DNA of 64,000 nucleotides from Glandiceps talaboti (GCF_964340395.1 NC_135555.1:23103725-23167724); one strand, 5' to 3'; positions 11,180 to 23,479 are shown, numbered from the stretch's first letter. Notes: generated from the letters alone by a model not told the origin. Made by a program: numbers and translations.

Positions 11180-12797
11180 AAATGTACATGCATCAACTTA
11201 GAACACTAAGTCTTCTGAAAGTATTGAAAATAATCGTTCTTTTTTATTTTCAACATTTCATAGTGTCACAACAGTGAGATATACATTATTATGTCTATGA
11301 TGCATGACACACGAGTATAAATGAATTACTTGTAATAAAATTTCCTGACAATCTGAATGAAGTACCATTTTTCATTTGTTTTGACATGATATTACTTTTA
11401 AACTGTTACTACAAAGGGTTATATAGTAACAAATGTAGTAATGTTGTTTCACTATATAAAAACATTCTTTTCACTTTAATTTCTGGTAAAGGTCACCTTA
11501 CTTTTACATGACTAAATTATTACACTAAATGGGAAATAAGGTACCAGTTGTACAAATTAAAATAGGCCACTACTGTACAAGTATAAATACTTTCCCCATA
11601 TACAAATCATCTTTGTTTTTTTGTTTATTTACTTACATTTGTTTATTCATTTATTTTTGGGGTTGCTCTTGCAGAAGATATTTATCACATTTCTTGCTTT
11701 TATTATTTCAATAAAAAATTTACTGAAAATGAAATGGATCAGATGCACAAGTAGTGATGCAAAATATTTCAACAATATAACTTTGATTTTGAGCCATGTC
11801 AGTGGTATTTACAAATTAATTCTGATATCTAATTGCAATCTTGTTGCTTGACATTTTTGTTTTGTATCTGGATTCACTAAAGCAAACAGGAAATACACCT
11901 AGAGATAAAAGACCTCTTATTCCATCTAAAAGAAATTTGATAACTTCTTTGTCAAAGTGGTAATAGTATAAAAACAGTCAAATTTTTTTTTTTTTAAATG
12001 GTAGTTACTAAAATGCATATATAGCCTATGTAGGCCCAACAATATTACATATACTTTCACCATTAAGATATATCACATTATGATAAAAATTCTGTTATTG
12101 ATGTGATCCCTGAAACCAAAGAGTACATAATGGGGAGTAATGAATATAAAATATAAACAATAAATAAAAACATGCAGGTCACCCTGTGTGTCAATCCCGT
12201 CAAAAGGTCACAAATTGAAATGACGACTTTCTTTCAAAGGGCTATATACCGATATTACGGAAGGCCAGTATAAAAAAATGAAGAAATGGTGTTCATTGAT
12301 GTTACCAAACTATGTCCCTGCACATTTACAGTAAAATTTCATTTGATTAATCGTGTTTGCCTGTCAAACCATGGATGGATGTAGTACGGCTCAAACACAG
12401 GCCGAACCATTCACTGCATGCACTCGGACTCAGAAATACAAGTTTGACTGTCGACAATGGATTTATGCGGGCCAAACTTGAGAGAGGAATATTTAGCATT
12501 AGATGTGAAAATATACATGAAGTCTTTAGTTGAGTATAAAATTTGGCACACAGAAAGCACGGGGTACACCGCCAATAACTGCGTATGGGTATGACACCAT
12601 GACATTGCACGTACATGCACGTCTGTACGCCAGCTACGGCAGTATCGTATGCGGTGGTATGGCCAACATTTAATTTGGTCGCCACCATGACCGACAAGAT
12701 AAAGCACTAATCATAGGCAATTTTGGGCTGAAAAAAATCTAATTTTATGAATAGATCGGTGAAATAGTTTGACTCACAGTAATATCAACATACATAC
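11180..12797. other. Intergenic sequence
   Basis: AT-rich sequence without an exon that I can support. Open frames around 12350-12700 on the minus strand overlap each other in two phases and match no family that I know. Confidence 0.35.
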
Positions 12798-12860
12798 CTC
12801 AGAAAATGCACGTAAATTGTCGTAATGGCGGTCCATCTTCTTGATCGTGTAGGTCAACAT
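12798..12860 (-). CDS. Candidate 5' coding exon, 21 codons
   Basis: An ATG at 12860 opens MLTYTIKKMDRHYDNLRAFS plus one Glu codon and runs in phase 0 into a strong donor, GAG|GTATGTATG (exon end 12798). This looks like a genuine first coding exon of a minus-strand gene. No following exon was identified between here and 8340, so the gene is unknown. A second reading is a chance ATG near a splice-like GTATGT. Confidence 0.3.
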
Positions 12861-13050
12861 TGTCGATATTTTTTCGGCTTCAGAAAGTGTAAAAATAATA
12901 TTCAACCTCTCTATCCTTCGGGATAGTGATCATTGATATTATACCGATCCCATGACCAGTATTTCACGATAGTTTTAATGTTTGTAAACAAATATTATAT
13001 ACGAGAACCGATCGTAAGGTCAAGGCCCTTGCATTCAATACACGCTGAGA

Positions 13051-13222
13051 AACTACGACAGATTGCTTTGTTTGTCGTAGGCTGTGACACGTGCAAGTGC
13101 ACATGGCGGAATTACGCTCTTTGATTGGTCAATGGAATCTGTCAATCAATCTCGGCGATCGGTCAAATTGGAAGTCCTGGAAGAATTATCATCCACAGGG
13201 TCCATTCTCACATCAGTACTAG
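13051..13222 (+). other. Second CTACGACA/TGTCGTAG inverted motif and 39-residue small ORF
   Basis: ACTACGACA (13052-13060) and TTTGTCGTAG (13071-13080) repeat the motif seen at 9082-9120. An ATG at 13103 opens MAELRSLIGQWNLSINLGD and closes at 13222. As at 9128, the motif is followed by ATGGCG. The ORF may be a first exon or chance. A run of CTAGTAGTACTAG-type short symmetric repeats follows at 13210-13265. Confidence 0.25.
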
Positions 13223-13269
13223 TAGTAGTGCTAGCAGAACTACTAGTAGCAGTACTAGTAGTATCAATT

Positions 13270-14820
13270 GTAGTGTTCCAGTTTTCAATATCTAGCAATC
13301 AGATAATAAAAACAAGATAAATGAAATATACAGGATATCAACAAGCATCTGAAACAGATGGACGGACACACAATCCACCTAAGTATATACCGGTAGCTCT
13401 GCTGAACTGTCACAGACACTGACAGCTGAGCTAAAAATAAAAAAGAATTGGTAGAATGACATTTTTGTCCAAGATTTGAAAAAAAGTATGTTTGTAAGAC
13501 ATGCCTGTAGGAGCTTCAATATGATGAAAAGGGTGGCTCTGGTTACTTAGGTAATAATTAGATAGACTGGTAAAAATGGAAAATAGTATACACAACTGTT
13601 TGTTTTCATAGTTGATGTGAATGTCACACTAATTTTCGAATGCCCATCTCTCTGGTTAGCCCAGGCATATCTCTATTTGATGTTGGGCAAACACCATTTG
13701 CAAAGGGGAATTCACCAAAAAAAGGCTGTAGCTGTGGAACATTCTGGTCTGGCTTAAAATCAATATATACTGTCTTTTCTCAAAATATTGATTTCGTGAT
13801 CATTTTCACATGTTGAACAATTGACTGAGATAACAGTACACAAGCATAGTAAGTGTTTCGATATAGAACAAGTCTGACAACATGTTCTGCAGTTAACAAC
13901 ATGATCATAGCACTCTTTTAGTCCCTAAATTTCTAGAAGAGGGAGCCCCCCCCCCCATTGCACTGTTGTATTTTGATTCAAAGTGTTGTTGCCACATTGT
14001 CATCTTGAAAATAGCATCACAAAGCATTCTTTTAGTTCTTGAACTACCCCACACTGCTGCCTTGTATTTTAATTCAAATTGTTGTGATTCTCCCAAGTCT
14101 CTAATCTTGTCAGGGATGGCTGGGTCGACTTCGGATAATCACAAGCGGAAATATTACAGTACACTGAATGTACTTTACACGAGTGATATGCAGCTCCGGC
14201 GACGCACGGTACTTCCTCCGTATGGAGAGGGATAACCTCAGCTTCTGGTAGCTAGATGAGACGATATAACACCAATTTGACGTCTTCTGTAAAGATACAC
14301 CGCACCAGTAGTTTCCAATACAACTACCAAGTGGGTCTGTATTCACCAATAACGGATAATAACGTCCTTCTTGACGTGGGTAAGATATCGAGTAGCCTCC
14401 AACTGCGAGTCAAACGTCTTGAGACCACGAGGGCATTCGCTGGGGGTAATTCCGGTCGGGAGAGAACTTTACTACCATATAAGGAGAGTCCAACATCCAA
14501 CCAAAGGTCGTCCCCTAGAGGTCACAGGGTCACAGCTGACATGATTGACAGGATGTCTCTCACACGTCCAGCAGGGGTGCGTTCGATTATGCAACCCAGG
14601 GTTCCTCGAGGCACCTAAAGTTGCCCCAAGTTGCGTTCGATTACTCCACGACGTCACACATTAAATAGCATTATGAAAGGTTTTACCATTTTTGCATATT
14701 ATATTACGTCGAGGTATAATGTTAGCAGGTTCTGAACGAAGAACCACACTGACACACTATGGTAAAAGACCCCCCTTATGACGTAGAATGCCTGCCAATA
14801 TTCGAAAATACAATACTGCA
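13270..14820. repeat. Intergenic; diverged tandem duplication at 13907-14092
   Basis: AGCACTCTTTTAGT through TTTGATTCAAAGTGTTGTTG (13907-13990) recurs, diverged, as AGCATTCTTTTAGT through TTTAATTCAAATTGTTGTGA (14022-14090), a period of about 115 bases. Between 14570 and 14650 GCGTTCGATTA occurs twice. A CATATAAG box near 14477 could be a core promoter, but nothing supports a gene after it. Confidence 0.4.
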
Positions 14821-14823
14821 ATG

Positions 14824-14999
14824 AGTATATGCGATATGACTACATGCGATATGACTACATGAGGTGACTACATGCGATATGACTACATGAGGTGACTACA
14901 TGCGATGACTACATGCGATATGACTACATGAGATGACTACATGCGATATGACTACATGAGATGACTATATGCAATACTGCGATGCGAGATGATGACATG
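14824..14999. repeat. Minisatellite, GACTACATGCGATAT/GACTACATGAGGT units
   Basis: Alternating GACTACATGCGATAT and GACTACATGAGGT (or GAGAT) modules run for about 175 bases with partial loss of some modules, then degrade into ATGCAATACTGCGATGCGAG. The array sits about 290 bases beyond the 3' end of the RAG1-like gene. Confidence 0.75.
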
Positions 15000-15394
15000 A
15001 TATACGGCGATTTTGTAATGACGTTATGCCATTCGTAGATTATTCAATATGTATTCACACTACAGTAGGAAAAATACAATAAACATGGTAATTACCTGAA
15101 GTATATAGTGAAACCACAAACCTCAGGAATCGAAAATTATTTTTACTATTAAAAGCCATTCAACATGGTGTACAATTTCAATACTAGTATCAATTATAAA
15201 ATCATTTTAGCACAATCATGTGATCATAAAAGACGCACTACATATTTGAATGCATTAAATTTTGATCATTTACTAGTATGAATTGTTTCTTTAAAAATAA
15301 ACCACAATGATACTCACCGTTCCTTTAGTCTTAAACCTTACCAACTCTTTCTTAGAAGTCTGGAGGTTGATTTTCCTTTTAACAACTTTTGTTG

Positions 15395-16171
15395 CTAATT
15401 TCTCAAAGCCATGTGCTTTTTCGATTTCTTTTTCTTTGAGAGGAATTTCAATTGCTTGTTCACTTGAATGATATTCTTCAGGGCAACAGGAATGGCTGTT
15501 ACAGATATGGCTGTAACAGTAACTCTGCAGAGTGGACAAGTTGGTGATGTCCTAAGCCATTCCTTTAAACAATCTGAGCAGAACAAATGATTTCTCTGAC
15601 AAAGCAGTTGCACTGGTTGATCTAATGTCTCTTTGCATATTTGACAGTCAAGGTCCGTACTGTTATACCCTGAAAATCGAGCCTGGTGGAGTGGCTCTTT
15701 GGCTCTATATTTGGCCCCACACACTTCATTAACTCTATGCATGATACTATTGGCTGTTGCAGCATGCCCTGTAGTGACATCGACCTCGTTGATTTTTCCA
15801 TGAGGAATGGGCCCTAGATGGGACTGTGTAATATTTGTTGTTGTGACAACTTTCTTTTTTCTACCTCTCTTTCCATAGTACTCACACACAACACATTCAT
15901 TTCTACTGTGTTTCCTCCACTCTATGCATACCGGTACTTTCCTAACCCTAACCGGAGTACTACTATGGTTCCTTTCAATTGCTCGTTTGCAATTTTTGCA
16001 GAACTTATCTGGATGCATATCTATTTCATCAGATTCAACATAAACATTAAAGCACTGTTGGAGTTCCGAAGTAAAACTAGCACAATCATATTTTGTACCT
16101 GCAAATTTACTGCCACATATTCTGCAATGTTTTCTAAGTAAATCTACGTGGTAGTGAAGTGTTTTTGCCAT
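15395..16171 (-). CDS. RAG1 N-terminal-like zinc/RING protein, no recombinase core
   Basis: This 258-codon frame starts at ATG 16171. Three Cys pairs, C16-RI-C19, C58-KN-C61 (within HPDKFCKNC) and C93-VV-C96 (after IEWRKHS), occur in the order and sequence context of the zinc-dimerisation region of vertebrate RAG1 (CRICG, IHPTEFCHDC, VEWHPHTPSCDIC). A C3HC4 RING follows: C176/C179, C191, H195 (CQRNHLFCSDC), C198/C201, C212/C215 (CPLC), with spacing Cys-x3-His where RAG1 has Cys-x-His. After it IPVALKNII resembles the post-RING segment of RAG1, and the protein ends in a Lys-rich tail. The C2H2 finger, nonamer-binding domain and DDE core are absent. In RAG1 this half acts as an E3 ubiquitin ligase and zinc dimer in the nucleus. 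A second frame (15291-15480), rich in Lys and Glu and ending at good donors GTAAGG and GTGAGT, overlaps the tail, so an indel or alternative splicing could extend the protein. Confidence 0.8.
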   Translation of the reverse strand: MAKTLHYHVDLLRKHCRICGSKFAGTKYDCASFTSELQQCFNVYVESDEIDMHPDKFCKNCKRAIERNHSSTPVRVRKVPVCIEWRKHSRNECVVCEYYGKRGRKKKVVTTTNITQSHLGPIPHGKINEVDVTTGHAATANSIMHRVNEVCGAKYRAKEPLHQARFSGYNSTDLDCQICKETLDQPVQLLCQRNHLFCSDCLKEWLRTSPTCPLCRVTVTAISVTAIPVALKNIIQVNKQLKFLSKKKKSKKHMALRN

Positions 16172-16824
16172 GATTACCTAACGCATTCGATTTTGGCGCC
16201 GGTACATACAATCACTACCGTAAACAAAGCCGTTTCCATGACACAGAACGGGTCAAAGTTTATGCTCTTGCGACAGAAACCTAAGTGGTGCGACGGCATG
16301 GGACTACAATTATTCGAATAAAGACATGCTAAACAACATATAGAATTATTTTCACACCTCTAACAAATTTATTCATACTCATAATGGTTACAAATTGTTG
16401 ATAAGCACAATGCTGGGTGGTGGACTACACAGATTACATGACACACTAGTAATTTTATTTAATGTATGCATCAAACACTTGAAGTTTACTGGGTGTATGT
16501 GTGTCATATGTGAAGTGGACTGAGCCAGCCTTGGGGGTGAAAGATTACATTTATGCTCGTTATAGAAAATGGCTGTTAGTAGGTATGTATCTTTAGCACA
16601 GCTTGAGACAGGCTTAGAGGTACATTTGATAGAAGATCGTTGTATGTATTAAATTTTTCTAAGTATGTATGAGATATGTAATTAACAAACACCACTGTGC
16701 CTTTACACATTAAAAATAAACTGGATTAGACTAGAATACAAATTTCTACATATATGAGGGTACTAATTGTTATTAATAAAAACTACCTCGCATCACAAGG
16801 AGGTCTTGTGGCTTCTTGTTTTTT
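16172..16824. other. Spacer between the RAG1-like and THAP genes
   Basis: About 650 bases without an exon. The part next to the RAG1-like start (16190-16320) is richer in GC and CpG than the rest and is the likely promoter. A reverse-strand AATAAA lies near 16368 and could end the THAP transcript. Confidence 0.4.
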
Positions 16825-19800
16825 TTATATTTGGACCTTTAAATGATCCATCAAAGGTCCATACACTTCCCTGGCAATATCCAGTGCTTGTTCATAGGAT
16901 AGTGTTGACATAAATGTTGTGAATCCTTTATAAGGTGGATCAGTACCCTGTGTGGAAATAAAATACATAGACAATCTCAGATAGAAAATAAAACTTAACA
17001 TGTGAAAAAAAAGGATTGTGGAACTTAAAAATAAAATATCAAAATATTAGTAATTCATCAGTAGTCATAGCGGTGGTATACTGACTAATATGAAAGGGCT
17101 TTGTGACAATTTTGGAACATGCAATATAAGTTTGTAGAAATGGTAGATCATTTAGCAAAAGACATTACTTGACTTAAAAACAAGTTTTTGTGATTTAAAT
17201 TAAAACAATACCATGCATTACATGATACACTACATCAGCCACAATTTTGCAATTATACACAGCAAATTAGTATTATGGTACATTAACAAGTGAATTTTTG
17301 TAAGTTATTCAAATTATTCATTTCATCTTGTCACCACTGATGTCAAAATCAGTATTTTGCTATATACTACAAAACAGTGTGTACACTACTGGCCTGTATT
17401 GATGGTCTATTCAAAAAACAAAACTGTTGTTGAGGAAAAGTAAAACTTTCATAATATACATTTTAACACATTAACCCACATACAAATAAATTATTAATTT
17501 AATCATGCAAAAAACTTGGCAATAATGCTTTAAATTACTTGTAATGCTTCAGACATTTCATCAGCTGATACTATCACCGTTGGTCTCTCTCTAATTTTTG
17601 TTGTAGAACTAAGAAACTGTATTTGTGATGAGTGAGGCTGTGGTTGTCCTGGCTGTGGTGGTATTGGCTGTGGTGGTGAGAGTGTTGACTGTGGTGGTGA
17701 TGGGTGTGGTGGTGAGAGTGTTGACTGTGGTGGTGACGGGTGTGGTGGTGATGGGTGTGTTGACGGTGGTGATGATGGGTGTGTTGACAATTCAAACTTG
17801 TATGCTCCTTTGGCAAGCTCAACAAGTTTTCCTCTGGTTTGTCTGGCACCTATAAAGGAAAAGGTAACATTAAAGGTGGTTGCTTATATCACTGGGAACT
17901 TGACATCACTAGTAGGGCATGAAATTTAAAATGCAATATACCACAAACATGAATGGAGTCTCTTTATGCCATGATAGTAAATGTATACTGATTTATCAAC
18001 ACAGCATACATGACCATTTATGTAAGCATAACATCTTTCTTTATCTAGATCACTAGCAAATTATGTTCTGTATCTCATAAACAATGACTGAACGACAGTA
18101 AAATGGAACATTTTAAAGTACATGTACCTTTCTTCATGTCATGTGGAGATGTAAAGGGTATATTTTTGGGCCACCATGGTGGTAGGCAGGTCTCATTGCC
18201 ATAGTACACTCCATCGAACCTAAGGTTCTCTTTCACTGCATGCAAAGAACATTAGACTAATAAAAAACAATTTGCCATATAGAGTAATACCTAAAAATCA
18301 TGGGAAAGTTTAGCTTTACAAGCACACTATGAGCCTATAGAATAAGAAATAAAATGTTTAATATAAAGTATTGATCTGATTAATGCTGCATGAGCAGGTT
18401 ACCAATCTGTAGCATGCTTAATTATTCAGGAACTTGCCTACACTGTTTGGTCAACATTGTTGAACAACAATAGCATCATGTGACTGGCAATTTCAAACCC
18501 CCAAAATCATTTAGCTAGCATAGGACTAACACAATGCAAGTAAACATTGATGAAAGCAGACAAAGCTATTGTGGTTATACCACCAAACAAATTATGAGGG
18601 GCAATTAACAGCAATCACTACATGTTACAACTACACATTTAAGTTTTCAAAAATTAATTAAACTTAACACCATCACCAGCTGTAAATTTAAACATGCTTA
18701 CAATTTCATTTACAGTAATTGCAGTTAATGAACAGTTAACCTGGGTTGAAGTGTGATAATAAATGTTTCAGATACTTAATTTCCATCTAATACATGTAGG
18801 TTAACTCTATAATGGAAAAGAAAGTAAACAGCATATTGAGAAACTATATAGTATACTATAAATATCAATACCCTAAAGAAAAATTATGGATTTTCTGTTT
18901 TACAAACAATACTATACACATACAATATATGAGGGTGGGCAAATCAATTTTATAGTATAAGTTGGTCCTTTATAGCACTAATGCTATAGCAAACACAGGG
19001 GTCCTGTAACCTCTTCTGGAGGTCTGGCTGCAATGATAATAACCAAACGAGCTGGACTTATAGGAATAATGACTACCGTATACTAAAATGGACTGGACAA
19101 CCACTTTGATGCACTGGCCTAAAATCAGAGCTTAAAAATAACTGTTTGCAATGTTAGCCAGATTGACTTGTTTAACAATTTCTGAAGTTGGTAGTCCACA
19201 GACAAATCTTAGTAGTCAACATTATTCAAATAAAAGACCACCATCAACTAAATTTTTAGTGCTGCCGTCAGTGACAGCTGGTGGAGCTGAAGGGTTGGGT
19301 TGATTCTGTGTTATCATATGTCATATGTCCATTAACATTTCCACTTTCATTGTAAATAATTAAATATAATTAACAAATAAAATTATTTCAATATAATTTC
19401 AAATCTACTGGGTCAAAAGCCCTGAAATTTGTTGTCATTTGATGAGCAGATATAAGTTTATTCAAGTATACTAGTAGTTGATTGGGTCATTTTTATGCAA
19501 ATTAGGTTTAAAAAATTAGAACTTTTGTTAAAAATCATTCAAAAATATTCTCCAAAAATACTTTGCCAATTGAGTTGAAATTTGTGGTGTAGGTGTATTG
19601 GGATGAACAGATTTAAGTTTGTTCAAGACAAGTTGAATGAGTCATTAATACGCAAATTAGGAGTAAAATAGAATTCTTTTGTGAAATGGTGACTATATAA
19701 AAGTACAATATTTTACCAACTTTCTGTGTGAAATTTGTTCTATAGTGTGTGTGTGAGTCATCATATGAAACCACTGACCACTTTATTACTTTGCTAAAAC

Positions 19801-22748
19801 AAAATTCAAAAACAAAAGAGCTGAACACAGCAAAGTAAAATTACTGTGAATGGTGATTTTGAAGGGCTATAGCCTGTTTTAGAAAAGTAAAGGGGTCAAT
19901 ATGTAACTTTGGTTATTCTACTTGCTATCATAGGACATGTACCCCTATGTTGGAGTGGAAAAACTAGAAAATGTAATTGAGTTAAAGAAAACTCTAATGA
20001 TATCTAAAAAAAAATTCACAAAAATGAAAGCATAAAAAAAATTAATCTATTGTAATATGTTTGCAATCAAGATTTGACAACCGTTGACTTGTATAATTGG
20101 CATTCACAGGACATAGTTTCTGATTGCCTCCTTCTTCATAACATGCATGTGGGTGTTTCATAGTTTAGCTTATTTCCAAATATACTGTTACTGCTTCAGA
20201 GATGTAATTCATGTGATAACTTAACTTTAAGAGTAAGCAAAAGGAATAAGGCTTTTGTGAGTGAAAATACATTCAGTATTTGTTTTGAACAGCTAGCTGT
20301 TATCAAAAGTACAAAACACTTTCTGGTGAAGTTCTTTGGAAAAAAAAAAAATCTTTGTCCTATTTCATTCAGATTTTGTCATGTTAGTCAACCAGGCTAC
20401 CATTTTACAAATTTGATAGTCAAAGCAGAGTTTAATTCTTATTTCACACTCAGCGATTTACTTGCCCTGCTACATATATGATAACAGAAAAAAAATTCAT
20501 TCAAAGAATAAATAGCAAACATGTCACAATGACAACTTCACAGGTATTTTCATACCAATTTGTGAGTGTGCCTTCCTCTCTAATGTATGTGTGCTTGCAT
20601 TATATCTGTCAGTAATGCTCCAAATATTAACAATACAGAAGACAGGCTCAGAGTTGATTATCTTTTAAAGGACAAGGCATTTACTATACAGTAACACTCA
20701 CCTTATTGCTTTGTTTTTTCGCCAACGAAAGATCGCAATGATGACACAGTCATCAGTGCTGGATTGATGTCTGCTGGAGTTGCTGGCTGTGGTTTAGATC
20801 TCACTGGTAGTTCTTTTATTAAATCTGGGGAAACAAGAAATAAATTACACTCATCATTTATTTTAAGAGGAACATAAAGGTTAATGATGAGATTCAAATT
20901 TAACGTTCATATGTTCTGGCCTGTCATGGTACATTGTCCATGTACGTGCTCAGATTGTGCAAAATTGGATCAGGTATGGCCATGTAATGCTTTACAGGTG
21001 CACAGATGGAGACAGTCTCATCCTTTGAGATTGAAACATGACTGGTTGATATAAATATAGTTTCTTTCAAGTAATAAACCAAAATCAAAATAAATATTTA
21101 AATGTGAACAACATCTGTTGTAGATTGGCTATCAGTTTGCCAGCACAACGGTAATATTTCTTTATATCCAAAAAAGTACATTGATTTGTGTTGAACATAC
21201 TGCATACACATATTCTTTCTTATTCAATCATTAATATTTAACATTAATCAATTACAGTTGCAGTAACTCACCAATATTTTTAACACACTCGTTGAATTTG
21301 TCCTGCACATATTTATTCTGTATGAATGGACGTAGTCCTGGGGAACCTGAAAAAGAGGCACTTTTAGTTGTTTCATCTCAGTTGTCACATGCCCTAATAG
21401 TTTAAACAGTGGTTAACATATAAGTTTACCCTGTCATTATGTTATATGGCTCCAGTCAGAAAAAATTATAACAAAATGGTTAATAGATGGTCATATCAGG
21501 TTGCATGGTAATGAACATTGACTTTCATATTCATGTCATAGAACATGTTAGTTTTGAATTTAGTATGTAACAAAAAATAACTGTTTTCAATAAGAAATCT
21601 TAAGATTTACAGAATACTGGTTAAGCAATATAAAAATAACACAGTATAGTGCTGTTTCCAATATATCAGTTATGAACAACTTAAAAAACTAAAATTGCTA
21701 TTCTAAATAATTTTTATTTATTTATTTAATCTCTTTTATTCTATTTCAGGGGCCTGTTTCAGGAAAGGAATATTATATTTTTAACACGACTGACATCAGC
21801 TCCCGTCCAATCAGAAAGACTCCTTGATGAAATTGCAAAATCTATACCATAAAAAAAAACATGTTACCTTCAAAATATATTCCAGACTTCCGCCCAGTCT
21901 TTTGGAAAATAACACACACATGCGTTGGTATCATTTACCCACTTTCTCACCTTTTATGAAGAAAACAGTACCAAGTCAAATGTTTACTACTGATATATAA
22001 ACACAATAGAAAACACTAGATTTCAATGACACCACATACACTTCAGTTAGGATGGATGGATAACTTAATAGCTTTCTAGGAAAGTCGTTGTGAAGATTCC
22101 AAAACTTAAGGATTAACTATAACGGAAAAATGGTTCTTACCTAAAATGGTTACTGCAAACTTTGGTGTTTTCCCCAACTACCTTCCCCTCCAAATTCAAT
22201 AGCCTGGTCCATCTACTGTAGTATTGTGGTTTGCATCCATGAAATCTCAACTTTTCAGCATGAGGCATAACAATAATTCTGGAGAGAAGGGGAATTTTTA
22301 TTAACCAATGTAAAAAAGGGGGTTTATTTCGTTTTCATTGTTTCTGTGCTAGGGTAACAGAAAATCACACATAAGGAAATTTGTATTCATTAGCAAAGCA
22401 TCAACGACAGAAACTAGATAGCGTTTGCTTTCTCTCTTTTTTTTTTAAAATAATGGTTAATTTCTGTGCTGATTTTGTAGAAACACATATTTACACTTTT
22501 CGTTTACAATTATTTTCAAATATTTGTTTGTTTGTGAGAAAAAACCTTCAGTTCAGTTCTGCTGACCCTGGAAGTTCATATTTTCGTCTGCTGCCGTACT
22601 GAAAATTGACCTGAAGATAGCTGTGAATGAGTGTGAATTCTAACAAAAAAGATAAGAACCATTCGATATTTTGAGTTCAGACTTACTTATTAGGGTACCT
22701 TCCATCATTTGTGCATCCAAATACGGCACATCGCCTGTTGGTCGGCAT
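16825..22748 (-). CDS. THAP-domain protein gene, eight exons, one in-frame stop
   Basis: Exons in transcript order are 22748-22687, 22278-22141, 21898-21868, 21346-21272, 20824-20702, 18235-18128, 17849-17539 and 16947-16825 (TAA 16825-16827). All have AG/GT borders, and every join after the third exon fits in phase. The first two give a THAP zinc-finger domain: MPTNRRCAVFGC, then FHGCKPQYYSRWTRLL and KVCSNHF, the C2CH pattern of DNA-binding THAP proteins. GRKSGIYFEGSPGLRPF follows. Further on are YYGNETCLPPWWPKNIPF, ARQTRGKLVELAKGAYKFEL, a Pro/Ser/His-rich low-complexity block, STTKIRERPTVIVSADEM and a last exon with GFTTFMSTLSYEQALDIA. The part outside THAP is an unrecognised family. Two oddities: the second-to-third exon join is one base out of phase, and the fifth exon ends in an in-frame TAA four bases before its donor. 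The gene may be a recent pseudogene, polymorphic, or read with splice variants not seen here. Confidence 0.7.
18960..20250. other. Large intron of the THAP gene
   Basis: AT-rich intronic sequence. A diverged tandem duplication is visible: AGATATAAGTTTATTCAAG near 19450 and AGATTTAAGTTTGTTCAAG near 19608, with AT-rich sequence ending ATGCAAATTAGG or ACGCAAATTAGG after each copy. No exon on either strand. Confidence 0.45.
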
Positions 22749-23479
22749 AGTTCAGGAAAAAAACCTACGTCTTTTGTTTATTTACATTCGACTGTGGCGC
22801 TATTTTCGAATGTCTCAAAAAGTCCCAACAATGCATTGCTCACAACAAAGATGGCTGTATTTGTGTAGTGGCTTATGTCAATCAGTTCTCGGGCAGGAGT
22901 TTACAGGCGTTGCTAAGCAACAAATTTGTTTATTACTGAACGAATTTTACATATGTGATGGCTGAACCATTTTAGACAGTAATTTGACCTAACAACACAC
23001 AATCAAGTAGAATAATCACAGAAATGTGGGTGTTTTTCCCAGCTGTTTGGTGGCCTCCTCATGACCTTGGATAATAATACACACATACACACACACAAAC
23101 ATATTCTGGTAGACTCAACAGTGATAAACTTTGCAACACCATGATTATGTGTAAGTAAACAAATGTATTTATTGATACATTTCAAAAAATGAGAAAAAAT
23201 CTGCGACAACTTCTACCTGTTGTACAATCTGAAAAGGTGGCAAGTATTTTTTCCAGCTTGCTTTCAAATATATTTTTGGTAATACAGTGAAAAACAATGA
23301 GAACCTCTTTTACATCTCAACTTAAATAGACACTCTAAAACTATTCTTCCAATCTGTAATGGCTGTACATCTGATGGGAAGAAATAAACAATAGAGACCA
23401 TTTGTAAAACAATGGAAAACCTGAACTAGACATTCACACAGAAAATAATACTGCCAGTGGCGTTGTAGCACAACTGTAG

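Noticed and set aside
12347-12707. Two overlapping minus-strand frames
   Set aside because: Both are open in different phases over the same bases and neither shows a family or splice signal.
17574-17849. His-rich frame over the proline-rich exon of the THAP gene
   Set aside because: It is the shadow of the phase-consistent exon 17849-17539, which joins both neighbours correctly.
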